This document shows positions 14,721 through 20,963 of a stretch of 38,489 nucleotides of DNA, piece after piece. Made by a program: the position numbers and the translations under genes. This stretch comes from a virus. The notes beneath the pieces were generated by a model, which ran no database searches, was not told the origin of the DNA, and saw only the letters and a list, made by a program, of their open reading frames with translations. Location: IMG/VR virus record IMGVR_UViG_3300027967_000233, positions 1 through 38,489 of that record. The stretch is one strand, 5' to 3'. How positions within the stretch are numbered: the stretch's first letter is position 1; each line of letters opens with the position of its first letter.

Positions 14721-14850
14721 TGGAGTAAAAGTTAAATCAATATCACCAAAACTAGTTATGAAACCAACGGATCGTATTGATGCTGATTCTAACTCTCGAC
14801 AATTTATGCTTGAGAAGTATGAATCTTTGGCAGCTTTGTTGGAGGTGTAG
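14692..14850 (+). CDS. Small hypothetical early protein
   Basis: A 52-residue frame with GGAGGG before ATG 14692, overlapping the end of the replication gene. The protein is mixed charged with no cysteines or membrane span and I do not recognise it. Its stop is two bases before the next start, so it is co-translated in a tight chain of small early genes. Confidence 0.55.
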   Translation: MNLLQHVVRSGVKVKSISPKLVMKPTDRIDADSNSRQFMLEKYESLAALLEV

Positions 14851-14852
14851 GA

Positions 14853-15017
14853 ATGTCAATAACTTATGAGCTCAAGAAACGAAAGAAGTGTACTGAGTGT
14901 GGACGCATCATGTTGCCTGGGACGAATTGTCTTCAAGTTCAGAAGCCTAAGGAAAATGGCTTTAAGTTGGAGTATAGGCATGCTGATGGGTGTCCGGTTA
15001 TGTTGTTTGAGATATGA
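14853..15017 (+). CDS. Small zinc-finger-like protein
   Basis: A 54-residue protein with CTECG (Cys13, Cys16) followed by Cys26, His43 and Cys47 (HADGC), enough for a structural zinc site. GGAGGTG lies upstream inside the previous gene. Similar tiny zinc proteins are common in early regions of Gram-positive phages; the function is unknown. Confidence 0.6.
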   Translation: MSITYELKKRKKCTECGRIMLPGTNCLQVQKPKENGFKLEYRHADGCPVMLFEI

Positions 15018-15031
15018 AAAGGAGCTTGTTG

Positions 15032-15382
15032 ATGGATAAAGCGATTGAATCCTTAAAAGAAAAAGCAACAGCTGCTATTAGGACTGTTGCTCAACATTTT
15101 GGCAAGGATGGAAACCTTACTCAGGATGAACTTGTTGAGAAAGGTTGTTTACTAAGTCATGTACACAAAGCTTATGTAGTTATAGAACGCGATGCGCATA
15201 TGGTGGATGATGTATCAGAACTGGCATTTATGTCGAACTATATCGATATTTCGCTCGATGTTTTATCAGGTACATCTGCAGAGCATATGTCATCAGTGGA
15301 TGCGATTACTTCAATGATTATGTTAGGGATGGTTAGAGCTAGAAGGAGATATAATGCGGTTAGTAGCGCTCCCACTCGCTAA
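15032..15382 (+). CDS. Hypothetical early protein
   Basis: A 116-residue, mainly helical protein without recognised motifs. ATG 15032 has AAAGGAG eight bases upstream; an in-frame ATG at 15014 would overlap this site and the previous stop. Its 3' end overlaps the convergent gene at 15360-15584 by 23 bases, so only one of the two is likely to be well expressed at a time. Confidence 0.55.
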   Translation: MDKAIESLKEKATAAIRTVAQHFGKDGNLTQDELVEKGCLLSHVHKAYVVIERDAHMVDDVSELAFMSNYIDISLDVLSGTSAEHMSSVDAITSMIMLGMVRARRRYNAVSSAPTR

Positions 15383-15584
15383 TGTGTGTTGGTGGATCCA
15401 CTTCACCATCTAGTAAATCCCATTCATAGCAACCGGTAACATGCATATAAACATCATCGGCAGCAGCAATTGCGGAGTTGTAGTGACCATAACAAGTGTC
15501 ATTGATGATTAGTGCGAAACGGTTAACATTTCTATCTACACCAATGACCATTTTGCCGACTTGACTTTTGTAGATATAGGGCAT
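15360..15584 (-). CDS. Small minus-strand hypothetical protein (moron-like)
   Basis: A 74-residue protein with GGAGG before its ATG and its own promoter at 15601-15629. It runs against the surrounding early genes, so it is probably expressed in the lysogen or independently of the lytic programme. The sequence (VIGVDRNVNRFALIIND, then SAIAAADDVYMHV) suggests a small alpha/beta fold. I do not recognise the family. Confidence 0.6.
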   Translation of the reverse strand: MPYIYKSQVGKMVIGVDRNVNRFALIINDTCYGHYNSAIAAADDVYMHVTGCYEWDLLDGEVDPPTHISEWERY

Positions 15585-15600
15585 AGCGACCTCCTTTAAT

Positions 15601-15629
15601 TATTTAAAGTGTACGAAATGGGGTGTAAA
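15601..15629 (-). promoter_or_regulatory. Promoter of the 15360-15584 gene
   Basis: On the minus strand TTTACA (15629-15624) and TAAATA (15606-15601) are 17 bases apart, about 17 bases upstream of the start codon at 15584. It supports independent expression of this antisense-oriented gene. Confidence 0.6.
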
Positions 15630-15652
15630 GAAACGGTGAAGATAATGAATTT

Positions 15653-16153
15653 CTAGTCCAATTCAGTTGTATTAGTGAGAACAGAGTTGATTAGTTTACA
15701 GAATGCAGTGTTGCCTAATCGGATAGTGTAAAAGATCAATAGGATCAAGGGAGCACGGTCCATCAATGGGCCAGAAAAAGGAATCAAAGCGGATTCTTCA
15801 AGAGTTTCCATTATTGTAAATGAAATTGCATATGGATCACCAGTTAGACTATTTACTTTGGCAAGAGAGTCTGGAGAGTCACAGATTTTTTCCTTGTATT
15901 TTCGGAAGAAGTCATTGCGGAATCTTAAAAACGCTTCATAGTCCTGACTTATTGCCGAGATGAAAAATCGTCTAGTTTCCCTATCGAAATGATATTGTAG
16001 GTACATTGTATGAAGTTCATGAATGTACTCTTCCTTACTTGGATCGTAGAATACAAGGTCAGCGATATCTTTGATATCTAGGTCATTCTCAAAAAATGAC
16101 TGAATTAGTTTTGAAACATTTTCTTTACTAAACTCGATAGGTTGTTCCTTCAT
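15653..16153 (-). CDS. Minus-strand hypothetical protein with hydrophobic C-terminus
   Basis: A 166-residue protein. The N-terminal part is acidic and helical. Residues about 125-157 are hydrophobic (SALIPFSGPLMDRAP, then LILLIFYTIRLG) and might contact membrane or form a helical core. I chose ATG 16153 with GAGGTG upstream; a GTG at 16162 overlaps that site. It has its own candidate promoter and an AGGGTATT leader motif shared with two other minus-strand genes. Family not recognised. Singleton placement suggests a moron gene. Confidence 0.55.
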   Translation of the reverse strand: MKEQPIEFSKENVSKLIQSFFENDLDIKDIADLVFYDPSKEEYIHELHTMYLQYHFDRETRRFFISAISQDYEAFLRFRNDFFRKYKEKICDSPDSLAKVNSLTGDPYAISFTIMETLEESALIPFSGPLMDRAPLILLIFYTIRLGNTAFCKLINSVLTNTTELD

Positions 16154-16173
16154 AATAATCACCTCGAAATACT

Positions 16174-16219
16174 AATACCCTAAATGCGCAATTTTATAGG
16201 ACGTTACTAAGTTTGCAAA
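16174..16219 (-). promoter_or_regulatory. Promoter and AGGGTATT leader motif of the 15653-16153 gene
   Basis: On the minus strand TTTGCA (16219-16214) and TAAAAT (16196-16191) are 17 bases apart. AGGGTATT follows at 16181-16174, near the expected start point and 21 bases before the start codon. The same octamer, or one with a single change, occurs at 16743-16736 and 18194-18187. Confidence 0.5.
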
Positions 16220-16246
16220 GTTAGAAAACTGTGGAGGTTGAACAAG

Positions 16247-16426
16247 ATGGAAAGAGTAGAATTTGCAATGTATAAAGGTGAGAATCTAATTACAACAGGT
16301 ACAGCCAATGAAATTGCTAAGGAACTGAACATTTCTATTAACTCAGTACATGCAATGGCTTCACCAAGAGCTCATAGACGTGATAAGGGTAATAGTCGTG
16401 TTGCTGTCAGATTAAACAGAGACTAA
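16247..16426 (+). CDS. Small helix-turn-helix phage protein
   Basis: A 59-residue protein of a pattern common in Gram-positive phages: a short beta hairpin (FAMYKGENLITTGT), a helix-turn-helix-like stretch (ANEIAKELNISINSVHAM), and a basic tail (SPRAHRRDK, then VAVRLNRD). Probably DNA-binding, with unknown target. ATG 16247 has GGAGG nine bases upstream. It is a plus-strand gene between two minus-strand singletons. Confidence 0.65.
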   Translation: MERVEFAMYKGENLITTGTANEIAKELNISINSVHAMASPRAHRRDKGNSRVAVRLNRD

Positions 16427-16444
16427 ATGATTTTTATACTTGAA

Positions 16445-16467
16445 AATAGCCTCTTTTAGAGGCTATT
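16445..16467. terminator. Terminator between convergent small genes
   Basis: AATAGCCTCT pairs perfectly with AGAGGCTATT around a TTT loop. It lies after the plus-strand gene ending at 16426 and overlaps the stop of the minus-strand gene at 16456, so it can serve both. T tracts after the stem are short. Confidence 0.65.
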
Positions 16468-16713
16468 CAAATCATTAATCATTTTATTGAGTGCTGTTTG
16501 TACTTTGGTAGCGTCATCAGTACCAACTGGATATGATGGACTTCTTCGCCCTGCGAGAACGCGGTCATATTCCATTTGAACTTTGAATACATCAACTTCG
16601 TTATCGCCCCACTTTTCTTTACCAACTGAAACTTTATATCTAGTATTTGGTGGATGGGGCGGGCAAGAAGCTTCAACAAATACAGATTTATCAGGGAAAA
16701 ACACTTTAGACAT
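16456..16713 (-). CDS. Small minus-strand hypothetical protein
   Basis: An 85-residue protein with GGAGG before ATG 16713. The middle (YKVSVGKEKWGDNEVDVFKVQMEYD) suggests beta strands and the C-terminus is helical. Family unknown. The AGGGTATT motif is 23 bases upstream of its start, as in two other minus-strand singletons. A longer overlapping minus-strand frame to 16796 in another phase was set aside. Confidence 0.6.
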   Translation of the reverse strand: MSKVFFPDKSVFVEASCPPHPPNTRYKVSVGKEKWGDNEVDVFKVQMEYDRVLAGRRSPSYPVGTDDATKVQTALNKMINDLNSL

Positions 16714-16796
16714 AAGTTTAACCTCCTAGAGTAGAAATACCCTGTATATATTAGCCTACGCATAAATAAGAGACTACCCGGAGGGAGATAAAACAA

Positions 16797-17543
16797 ATGG
16801 ATTTAAATAAACAAGTACTAGAAATTATGGAGAAACAACTGGCAGAGGGAATTATTGAAAAGGCAATTTCAGAGAAACTTTCAGAAGGCATTAATAAAGC
16901 TGTTGATGACATGTTTGGTCACTGGGGAGAAGCTACCAAGTTGGTTAAAGGTAAAATCGAAGAAGTAATGATACCTCAACTTGAAAGATATGATTACTCA
17001 CAACATATCGTAAAGCTAGATTCGGTTCTAACGGATATTATGAAAGCTACCACAACAGAGAATAAAAAGATTCTTGAGAACTTCAAATTGTTCATGATTC
17101 AGCCAGAGGCTAAAGTCATTAAACTTAGCGAACTCTTCAAGAAGTACACAGAATACCTTGGAGCCAATGTAGATACTGAAAAATTAGAGGTTGTAACTGA
17201 TGACGAAGCTCCTTATTATGAAGGATTTGAAGCGAGTTATGAAGTTGAACGTAATAAGAGTCGTGATTGGTCGAAGTTCCAATATGCAACACTAGTATTT
17301 GAAAATGAGCATGATGACGAGATGAGCTATCAGCTTCAGTTATCTAAATGGGGCGATGATGAAAAATGGGATATTCGTTTCGATCAAAGAGCTGATTTAA
17401 CATCACTTAGAAGAGTTAACAAGTTTGAAATTCTTCTTATGAACCTTGTACAGTGTGGCGTGGATCTTGAATTAGATGAACAGTGGGGCTGTAGTGAAGT
17501 CGAAGTAACCCAAGAACCTGAATGTTCAGTTGAGTATCGCTAA
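16797..17543 (+). CDS. Hypothetical early phage protein
   Basis: A 248-residue acidic protein with a good ribosome binding site (GGAGGGAG) and its own leader. The first 110 residues are helical and partly coiled. The C-terminal half looks beta-rich (ATLVFENEHDDE, then YQLQLSKWGDDEKWDIRFD). No catalytic motif was recognised. It is located between replication genes and ssb, so a role in phage DNA metabolism or host takeover is possible but unsupported. Confidence 0.65.
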   Translation: MDLNKQVLEIMEKQLAEGIIEKAISEKLSEGINKAVDDMFGHWGEATKLVKGKIEEVMIPQLERYDYSQHIVKLDSVLTDIMKATTTENKKILENFKLFMIQPEAKVIKLSELFKKYTEYLGANVDTEKLEVVTDDEAPYYEGFEASYEVERNKSRDWSKFQYATLVFENEHDDEMSYQLQLSKWGDDEKWDIRFDQRADLTSLRRVNKFEILLMNLVQCGVDLELDEQWGCSEVEVTQEPECSVEYR

Positions 17544-17562
17544 AGAGAGAGACGGTGACACC

Positions 17563-17792
17563 ATGAGCAATTTTGTTAAGGCAAAGATACTGGATGGACC
17601 ATGTCGCTATCACAGTTATTCGGCAAGACGCCTAAAGTTACTATGAAATACGGAGCGTGTCGATTTGTATTCGACCATATATGGAGTACATCTGTTGCAA
17701 GTAATAGTAAAACATTAAAAGCGTTATGTCCAAAATGCAATGCTGTCAATGATTCTGGTCTGAAATTAAACTTGCGGAGGGATAGATTATGA
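17563..17792 (+). CDS. Small CxxC protein, possibly frameshifted
   Basis: Two overlapping plus-strand frames occur here. One starts at ATG 17563 (27 residues, stop at 17646). The other starts at ATG 17601 (63 residues, stop at 17792) and contains CPKC and a basic tail, suggesting a zinc knuckle. The first has a better ribosome binding site (GGTG), the second only GGATGG. They may be two tiny genes, or one gene broken by a frameshift near 17600-17640. Coordinates given cover both. No family recognised. Confidence 0.4.
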
Positions 17793-17830
17793 GTTTGTTG
17801 AGTTTGGTTTAGTTGAAATTTAATAAATAG

Positions 17831-17865
17831 GAATATTGCACAAGTGAAATACTTGCGCAATATTC
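17831..17865. terminator. Terminator between convergent genes
   Basis: GAATATTGC pairs with GCAATATTC and, after one A-C mismatch, CAAGT pairs with ACTTG around loop GAAAT. This 14-pair stem lies between the plus-strand gene ending at 17792 and the minus-strand gene ending at 17864. No strong T tract follows, so strength is uncertain. Confidence 0.65.
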
Positions 17866-18166
17866 AATCTGAAAAAATGAAATGATTGAAGAGTGTGGTT
17901 TGTTCGTCAGGATGGTTTTCAATTTCAATCTTGTATCCATCAGGCCCGTGTGAGCATTTGATTGAATCACCTGGCATACAAATCGTAGTGAACTTACATA
18001 TGCCTAGAGGGTGATCAGGAACAATGTAGTTGAAACTAATAGTATTCGTGTCTTTGATAACCAGCCAAGTTTCAATCCCCCAATCTTTTGTAATGTTTCC
18101 ACGATCAATTTGAGTTAATTTCCTAGGTTTATATTTCACTTCTGATCTGAATACTTTAAGATTCAT
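17864..18166 (-). CDS. Small minus-strand hypothetical protein
   Basis: A 100-residue protein with GGAGGTG before ATG 18166. It appears beta-rich with two cysteines (ICKFTTICMPGD) and one SIKCSHGPDGYKIEIE segment. Not recognised. AGGGTAAT lies 21 bases upstream of its start, matching the leader of the 16153 and 16713 genes. It is another singleton running against the early genes. Confidence 0.6.
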   Translation of the reverse strand: MNLKVFRSEVKYKPRKLTQIDRGNITKDWGIETWLVIKDTNTISFNYIVPDHPLGICKFTTICMPGDSIKCSHGPDGYKIEIENHPDEQTTLFNHFIFSD

Positions 18167-18224
18167 ATAGTCACCTCCGTCATAATATTACCCTTTATTT
18201 GTAGGAACACACTAAATTGAAAAA

Positions 18225-18244
18225 CTACGCAGATTATTGCGTAG
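18225..18244 (-). terminator. Terminator of the small membrane protein gene
   Basis: CTACGCA pairs with TGCGTAG around a six-base loop. Read on the minus strand the stem is followed by TTTTTC, giving a typical intrinsic terminator just downstream of the gene ending at 18256. Confidence 0.7.
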
Positions 18245-18255
18245 CTTTTCAAGTT

Positions 18256-18435
18256 CTATTGAGTTTTGCTAATAACATCTTGTACAAAAATCAGAAGACT
18301 GTAAATTACATACAAGATGCAAAGTGCACCGATAACTAATGAAGCAATCGCGGCTTTTATATTTCCATTTATGTACATCAATTTAGCGATGCTTAAAGTA
18401 ATTACTGCAATCAAAATAATAATCATTGATAACAT
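18256..18435 (-). CDS. Two-span small membrane protein
   Basis: A 59-residue frame with TGGAGGTG upstream of its ATG and a terminator after its stop. It has two hydrophobic segments, about residues 2-20 (LSMIIILIAVITLSIAKLM) and 29-51, with a short polar loop containing NGNIK. The opposite strand also has an open frame here (18317-18499), but that one lacks a ribosome binding site. Probably a lysogen-expressed membrane protein, for example superinfection exclusion; that function is a guess. Confidence 0.65.
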   Translation of the reverse strand: MLSMIIILIAVITLSIAKLMYINGNIKAAIASLVIGALCILYVIYSLLIFVQDVISKTQ

Positions 18436-18540
18436 TTTTCACACCTCCATTGTGGGGTATATTACAATAATATTTTTAAAAATTCCACTATATAAATAAA
18501 GAAAATCGTTTTAGGCGTAAAAAGTTTGAAAGGAAAACTC

Positions 18541-18981
18541 ATGAATCATGTAGTGTTAATAGGACGCTTAGTCCGTGATCCTGAGCTAAGATTTATCGCT
18601 GGATCAGGAAGAGCGGTTGCAAATTTTACCATGGCAGTTGATAAAGGTATGTCAAAAGACAAGAAAGCTGAGCTCCAAGCACAAGGAAAACCAACAGCTG
18701 ATTTTATCAGAATTGTAGTATGGGGCAAAACTGCTGAACTGTGTGCTGATTATTTGAATAAAGGTTCTCAAGTAGCCGTTAATGGATCCATCAACACAGG
18801 TCAGTATAAAACACCGAATGGTGAAACAAGATATACTACTGATGTAGTTGCGAGGAATGTTGAATTCATTGGTGGCCGTAACAGTAACAAACAACTTGGG
18901 CTAAGCGACGACTTAAGTATGGGTGGTATAGATACATCAGATTTTCAGAGCATAGAAGACGATGACGATATTCCATTTTAG
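18541..18981 (+). CDS. ssb: Single-stranded DNA-binding protein
   Basis: A 146-residue SSB. The OB fold covers residues 1-108 with the usual signatures: MNHVVLIGRLVRDPELR at the start, ANFTMAVD, ADFIRIVVWGKTAE, and GETRYTTDVVARNVEF. The acidic C-terminal tip DDDDIPF is intact, so it can recruit replication and repair partners. ATG 18541 is preceded by GAAAGGA. It protects single-stranded DNA during phage replication. Upstream lies an AT-rich leader shared with the divergent membrane protein gene. Confidence 0.95.
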   Translation: MNHVVLIGRLVRDPELRFIAGSGRAVANFTMAVDKGMSKDKKAELQAQGKPTADFIRIVVWGKTAELCADYLNKGSQVAVNGSINTGQYKTPNGETRYTTDVVARNVEFIGGRNSNKQLGLSDDLSMGGIDTSDFQSIEDDDDIPF

Positions 18982-18992
18982 GCGGTGAACGA

Positions 18993-19145
18993 TTGGTTAA
19001 GTACATATCAGAAAAAGAAGCTAGAAAAGCTAAGTTAGAACCCGTTAAGTGTAAGGAATGTGCTAAAATGTTAGCAGAAGCGAAGGGAATCGTTTCTAAG
19101 ATTTGTCCTAATTGTGGACATGTAAATATCGTTGAAGTTACATAA
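18993..19145 (+). CDS. Com-like zinc-finger protein
   Basis: A 50-residue protein starting at TTG 18993, with GGCGGTGA upstream, eleven bases after ssb. It has CKEC (Cys20, Cys23) and CPNC (Cys38, Cys41) followed by GHVN. This is the four-cysteine pattern of the Com family, whose Mu member activates translation of the DNA-modification gene mom. Here no mom-like gene is adjacent, so the target is unknown. A strong terminator follows. Confidence 0.6.
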   Translation: MVKYISEKEARKAKLEPVKCKECAKMLAEAKGIVSKICPNCGHVNIVEVT

Positions 19146-19164
19146 CAGACACTAGGCGGATCAG

Positions 19165-19199
19165 GCATCCCAGTTAAACACTGGGGTGCTTTATTTTTT
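19165..19199 (+). terminator. Intrinsic terminator after the ssb-com unit
   Basis: GCATCCCAGT pairs with ACTGGGGTGC (one G-U) around loop TAAAC, followed by TTTATTTTTT. Clear rho-independent terminator closing the early unit. Confidence 0.9.
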
Positions 19200-19225
19200 G
19201 GGAAGAAACAAGGAGGCTATTTGGG

Positions 19226-19810
19226 ATGCAGATCAACAAAAATGAAAGACAAAAGACAGAAGATGCTATAAAGCGTCATTTTATCAGAGCTCGAAGATTA
19301 CAGCGAATGGCCCGAAGAAAAGAAGGCCTTCAAGAGTTTATAGACGAGCTAAACAAAAGAGTTCAAGACTGCAATTATGATTTAGAAACTAAGCTTAAGG
19401 CTATTCGATACGACAAAGAAAGGGTACAGACTAGCAATGTATCCAATGAAATTGAGCAGGCATTAATGAATGCTCATGAAAATACTATGAGAGAGTTAAC
19501 ATATGCAGATATTGAAAACCAGGAGTTATCAAGTACGATTCTTAGGCTGACAATTGAAGTCAAAGAAATGGATTCAATTATTGAATCTTATGATGACCAA
19601 GAAGCTCTTGATTTGTTTGTTGAGTACTATCGGGATGGAAAGTCCTTTAGAACTCTTGCCGGTGTAACGGGGTTGGATCATTCAGTAATTAGGGACATGA
19701 TCTATAAAGCTGTTGAGTATGTTCACATTGAACTTGGAGATTGTACCCCACAGAATCCCCACAAAAACCCCACAGATTCCCCACAAATTCCCCACCAAAA
19801 CGAAGAATAA
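19226..19810 (+). CDS. ArpU/RinA-like late transcription regulator
   Basis: A 194-residue basic, helical protein. The N-terminal 100 residues look like coiled helices. Residues about 125-175 form a sigma-region-4-like helix-turn-helix (LFVEYYRDGKSFRTLAGVTG, then DHSVIRDMIYKAVEYV), as in phage ArpU/RinA-type activators of late genes. Position just before the packaging region fits this role. AAGGAGG precedes ATG 19226. The last 20 codons are made of a proline-rich repeat encoded by the CCCCACA array. Not recognised closely enough to give a gene symbol. Confidence 0.65.
   Translation: MQINKNERQKTEDAIKRHFIRARRLQRMARRKEGLQEFIDELNKRVQDCNYDLETKLKAIRYDKERVQTSNVSNEIEQALMNAHENTMRELTYADIENQELSSTILRLTIEVKEMDSIIESYDDQEALDLFVEYYRDGKSFRTLAGVTGLDHSVIRDMIYKAVEYVHIELGDCTPQNPHKNPTDSPQIPHQNEE
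19746..19800 (+). repeat. Five 11-bp CCCCACA tandem repeats
   Basis: CCCCACAGAAT, CCCCACAAAAA, CCCCACAGATT, CCCCACAAATT and CCCCACCAAAA start at 19746, 19757, 19768, 19779 and 19790, each exactly 11 bases apart. This phase puts each copy on nearly the same face of the helix. They form the last codons of the regulator gene, upstream of the packaging and late region. Confidence 0.8.
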
Positions 19811-19839
19811 ATAAGTTAATATGTTAATTAAGAAAAACT

Positions 19840-19868
19840 GGCACTCGTGATGACGCGGGTGCCTTTTC
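19840..19868 (+). terminator. Intrinsic terminator after the regulator gene
   Basis: GGCACTCG pairs with CGGGTGCC (one G-U), followed by TTTTCT. It lies between the regulator gene and the next small gene. Confidence 0.75.
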
Positions 19869-19888
19869 TATTGAGAGGATGTGAGAAC

Positions 19889-20092
19889 ATGAATCATGAG
19901 GTTGTCTGGAAAGATACCCGATCAAAAGAGAAGGAAAAACTTGAAATGAGAAAAGAGATTGTGCAGGAAATCCAGGAGTCATGTGATTGTGAATCATGTC
20001 CTAAGATAAAGCGTTATCTAAAGAACTTTATTGAGAAACAAGAGAAGAAGCATGGCCGTCATTGCGAGTGCCGGACGAAGAAGGTGTTGTAG
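19889..20092 (+). CDS. Small cysteine-rich early protein
   Basis: A 67-residue charged helical protein with CDCESC in the middle and CEC near the end, plus a His, which could bind a metal. ATG 19889 follows GAGAGG. An earlier in-frame ATG at 19847 lies inside the preceding terminator and is unlikely. The stop directly abuts the TTG start of the next gene, indicating coupled translation. Function unknown. Confidence 0.6.
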   Translation: MNHEVVWKDTRSKEKEKLEMRKEIVQEIQESCDCESCPKIKRYLKNFIEKQEKKHGRHCECRTKKVL

Positions 20093-20683
20093 TTGGCAAA
20101 TACAATGGAGCCTATAAGAGAAATCGAGACAATTAGAGATGTAGCAGCATTCCTTAAGAGTACACCTAAAAACCCCAGGATAGGAGATAGAGATCATCTG
20201 CTATTTATGATGGGTATATTTATGGGTTTACGGATAACACATCAATTGAGTTTGAGAGTTAGGGATTTCAGAAAGAAGGACGGCCGGATTATTCAGTCCT
20301 TTCATAGGAGAGATTTGAAACGTACTCGAGAAAGAAAAATAGTACTGAACGTGGAGTTGAGAAACCTTATATCAGAGTATGTAAAAGACATGCAAGATTA
20401 TGAGTACTTGTTTCAATCTTCCAAAGGCAGTAACAAAGCATTGAAACGCGAGTCTGTTTATTCAATCCTAAAGAGAGCTGCTGATGCATTCGATCTTGAA
20501 TCAATTGGTTGTCACTCTCTGAGGAAAACATTTGGTTGGCTTATATATCAGGAGACCAAAAGTCCAGTAGCTGTAATGAAAGCACTTGGAAAACCAAGTG
20601 TAGCTGATGCTATGGAGTATATAGGTGAGACCCAGGACACAGTAAATAAGGCCTTAGGGAATCTGAGGATAATGCGAGCATAA
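20093..20683 (+). CDS. Integrase-like protein of the late-early region
   Basis: A 196-residue protein resembling only the catalytic domain of tyrosine recombinases. GLRITHQLSL holds the first Arg (about 48), CHSLRKTFG holds His and the second Arg, and MEYIGE could hold the Tyr. The LGH motif is LGKPS, with Lys for His. Such core-only integrase-like genes recur beside ArpU-like regulators and terminase genes in Gram-positive phages; their role is unknown to me. TTG 20093 follows the previous stop directly with AAGGTG six bases upstream. It is distinct from the true integrase at 1-1170. Confidence 0.65.
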   Translation: MANTMEPIREIETIRDVAAFLKSTPKNPRIGDRDHLLFMMGIFMGLRITHQLSLRVRDFRKKDGRIIQSFHRRDLKRTRERKIVLNVELRNLISEYVKDMQDYEYLFQSSKGSNKALKRESVYSILKRAADAFDLESIGCHSLRKTFGWLIYQETKSPVAVMKALGKPSVADAMEYIGETQDTVNKALGNLRIMRA

Positions 20684-20789
20684 ACGGAAATGATTTTCTT
20701 TCATTTTCAAAAATGCTATTAAAAATATAGTTGTAAGATTATTGTTACAAGAATTGAGTGCATTATAAGAAGAAACACGTTAAGAAAAA

Positions 20790-20822
20790 ACCTAACAGAA
20801 TCCCCTGTTTTGTTAGATTTAT
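20790..20822 (+). terminator. Probable terminator before the packaging site
   Basis: CTAACA (20792-20797) pairs with TGTTAG (20811-20816), preceded by an A tract and followed by ATTTATTT. An alternative inner pairing ACAG/CTGT exists. Likely end of the integrase-like gene's transcript. Confidence 0.45.
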
Positions 20823-20837
20823 TTGACCATAATCAAC

Positions 20838-20897
20838 ATGGGTCCTTCTGGAGCTTCTAGACAGCCTGCGGGTGCTCGCGACCCCAAAAGAGCGCTA
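20838..20897 (+). other. Candidate cos packaging site
   Basis: A 60-base GC-rich island in AT-rich, gene-free DNA (20684-20963). GGGTC (20840-20844) and GACCC (20880-20884) are inverted arms; a nested GGGT/ACCC pair (20870-20873, 20881-20884) flanks GCTCGCG. The GGGTCC-to-GCGGGTGC-to-ACCCC arrangement resembles, from memory, cohesive-end regions upstream of Nu1/GpA-type terminases. Location upstream of the terminase genes fits. Exact nick positions cannot be given. Confidence 0.5.
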
Positions 20898-20963
20898 GTT
20901 ACAAAAAAATTATGATTGCCATTTCCGTTTCGATTTGAAATAATTGGGATTGGAGGTGGTTCT

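Noticed and set aside
16479-16796. Minus-strand 105-codon frame overlapping the 16456-16713 gene
   Set aside because: It lies in another phase over the better-supported gene, has no ribosome binding site, and its sequence looks like a shadow translation.
18317-18499. Plus-strand membrane-like frame
   Set aside because: No ribosome binding site. The minus strand at 18256-18435 has a strong site, a terminator and a well-formed two-span protein.
19746-19800. DnaA boxes
   Set aside because: TTCCCCACA resembles TTATCCACA at only 7 of 9 positions and the exact 11-base period is better explained by another bound protein.
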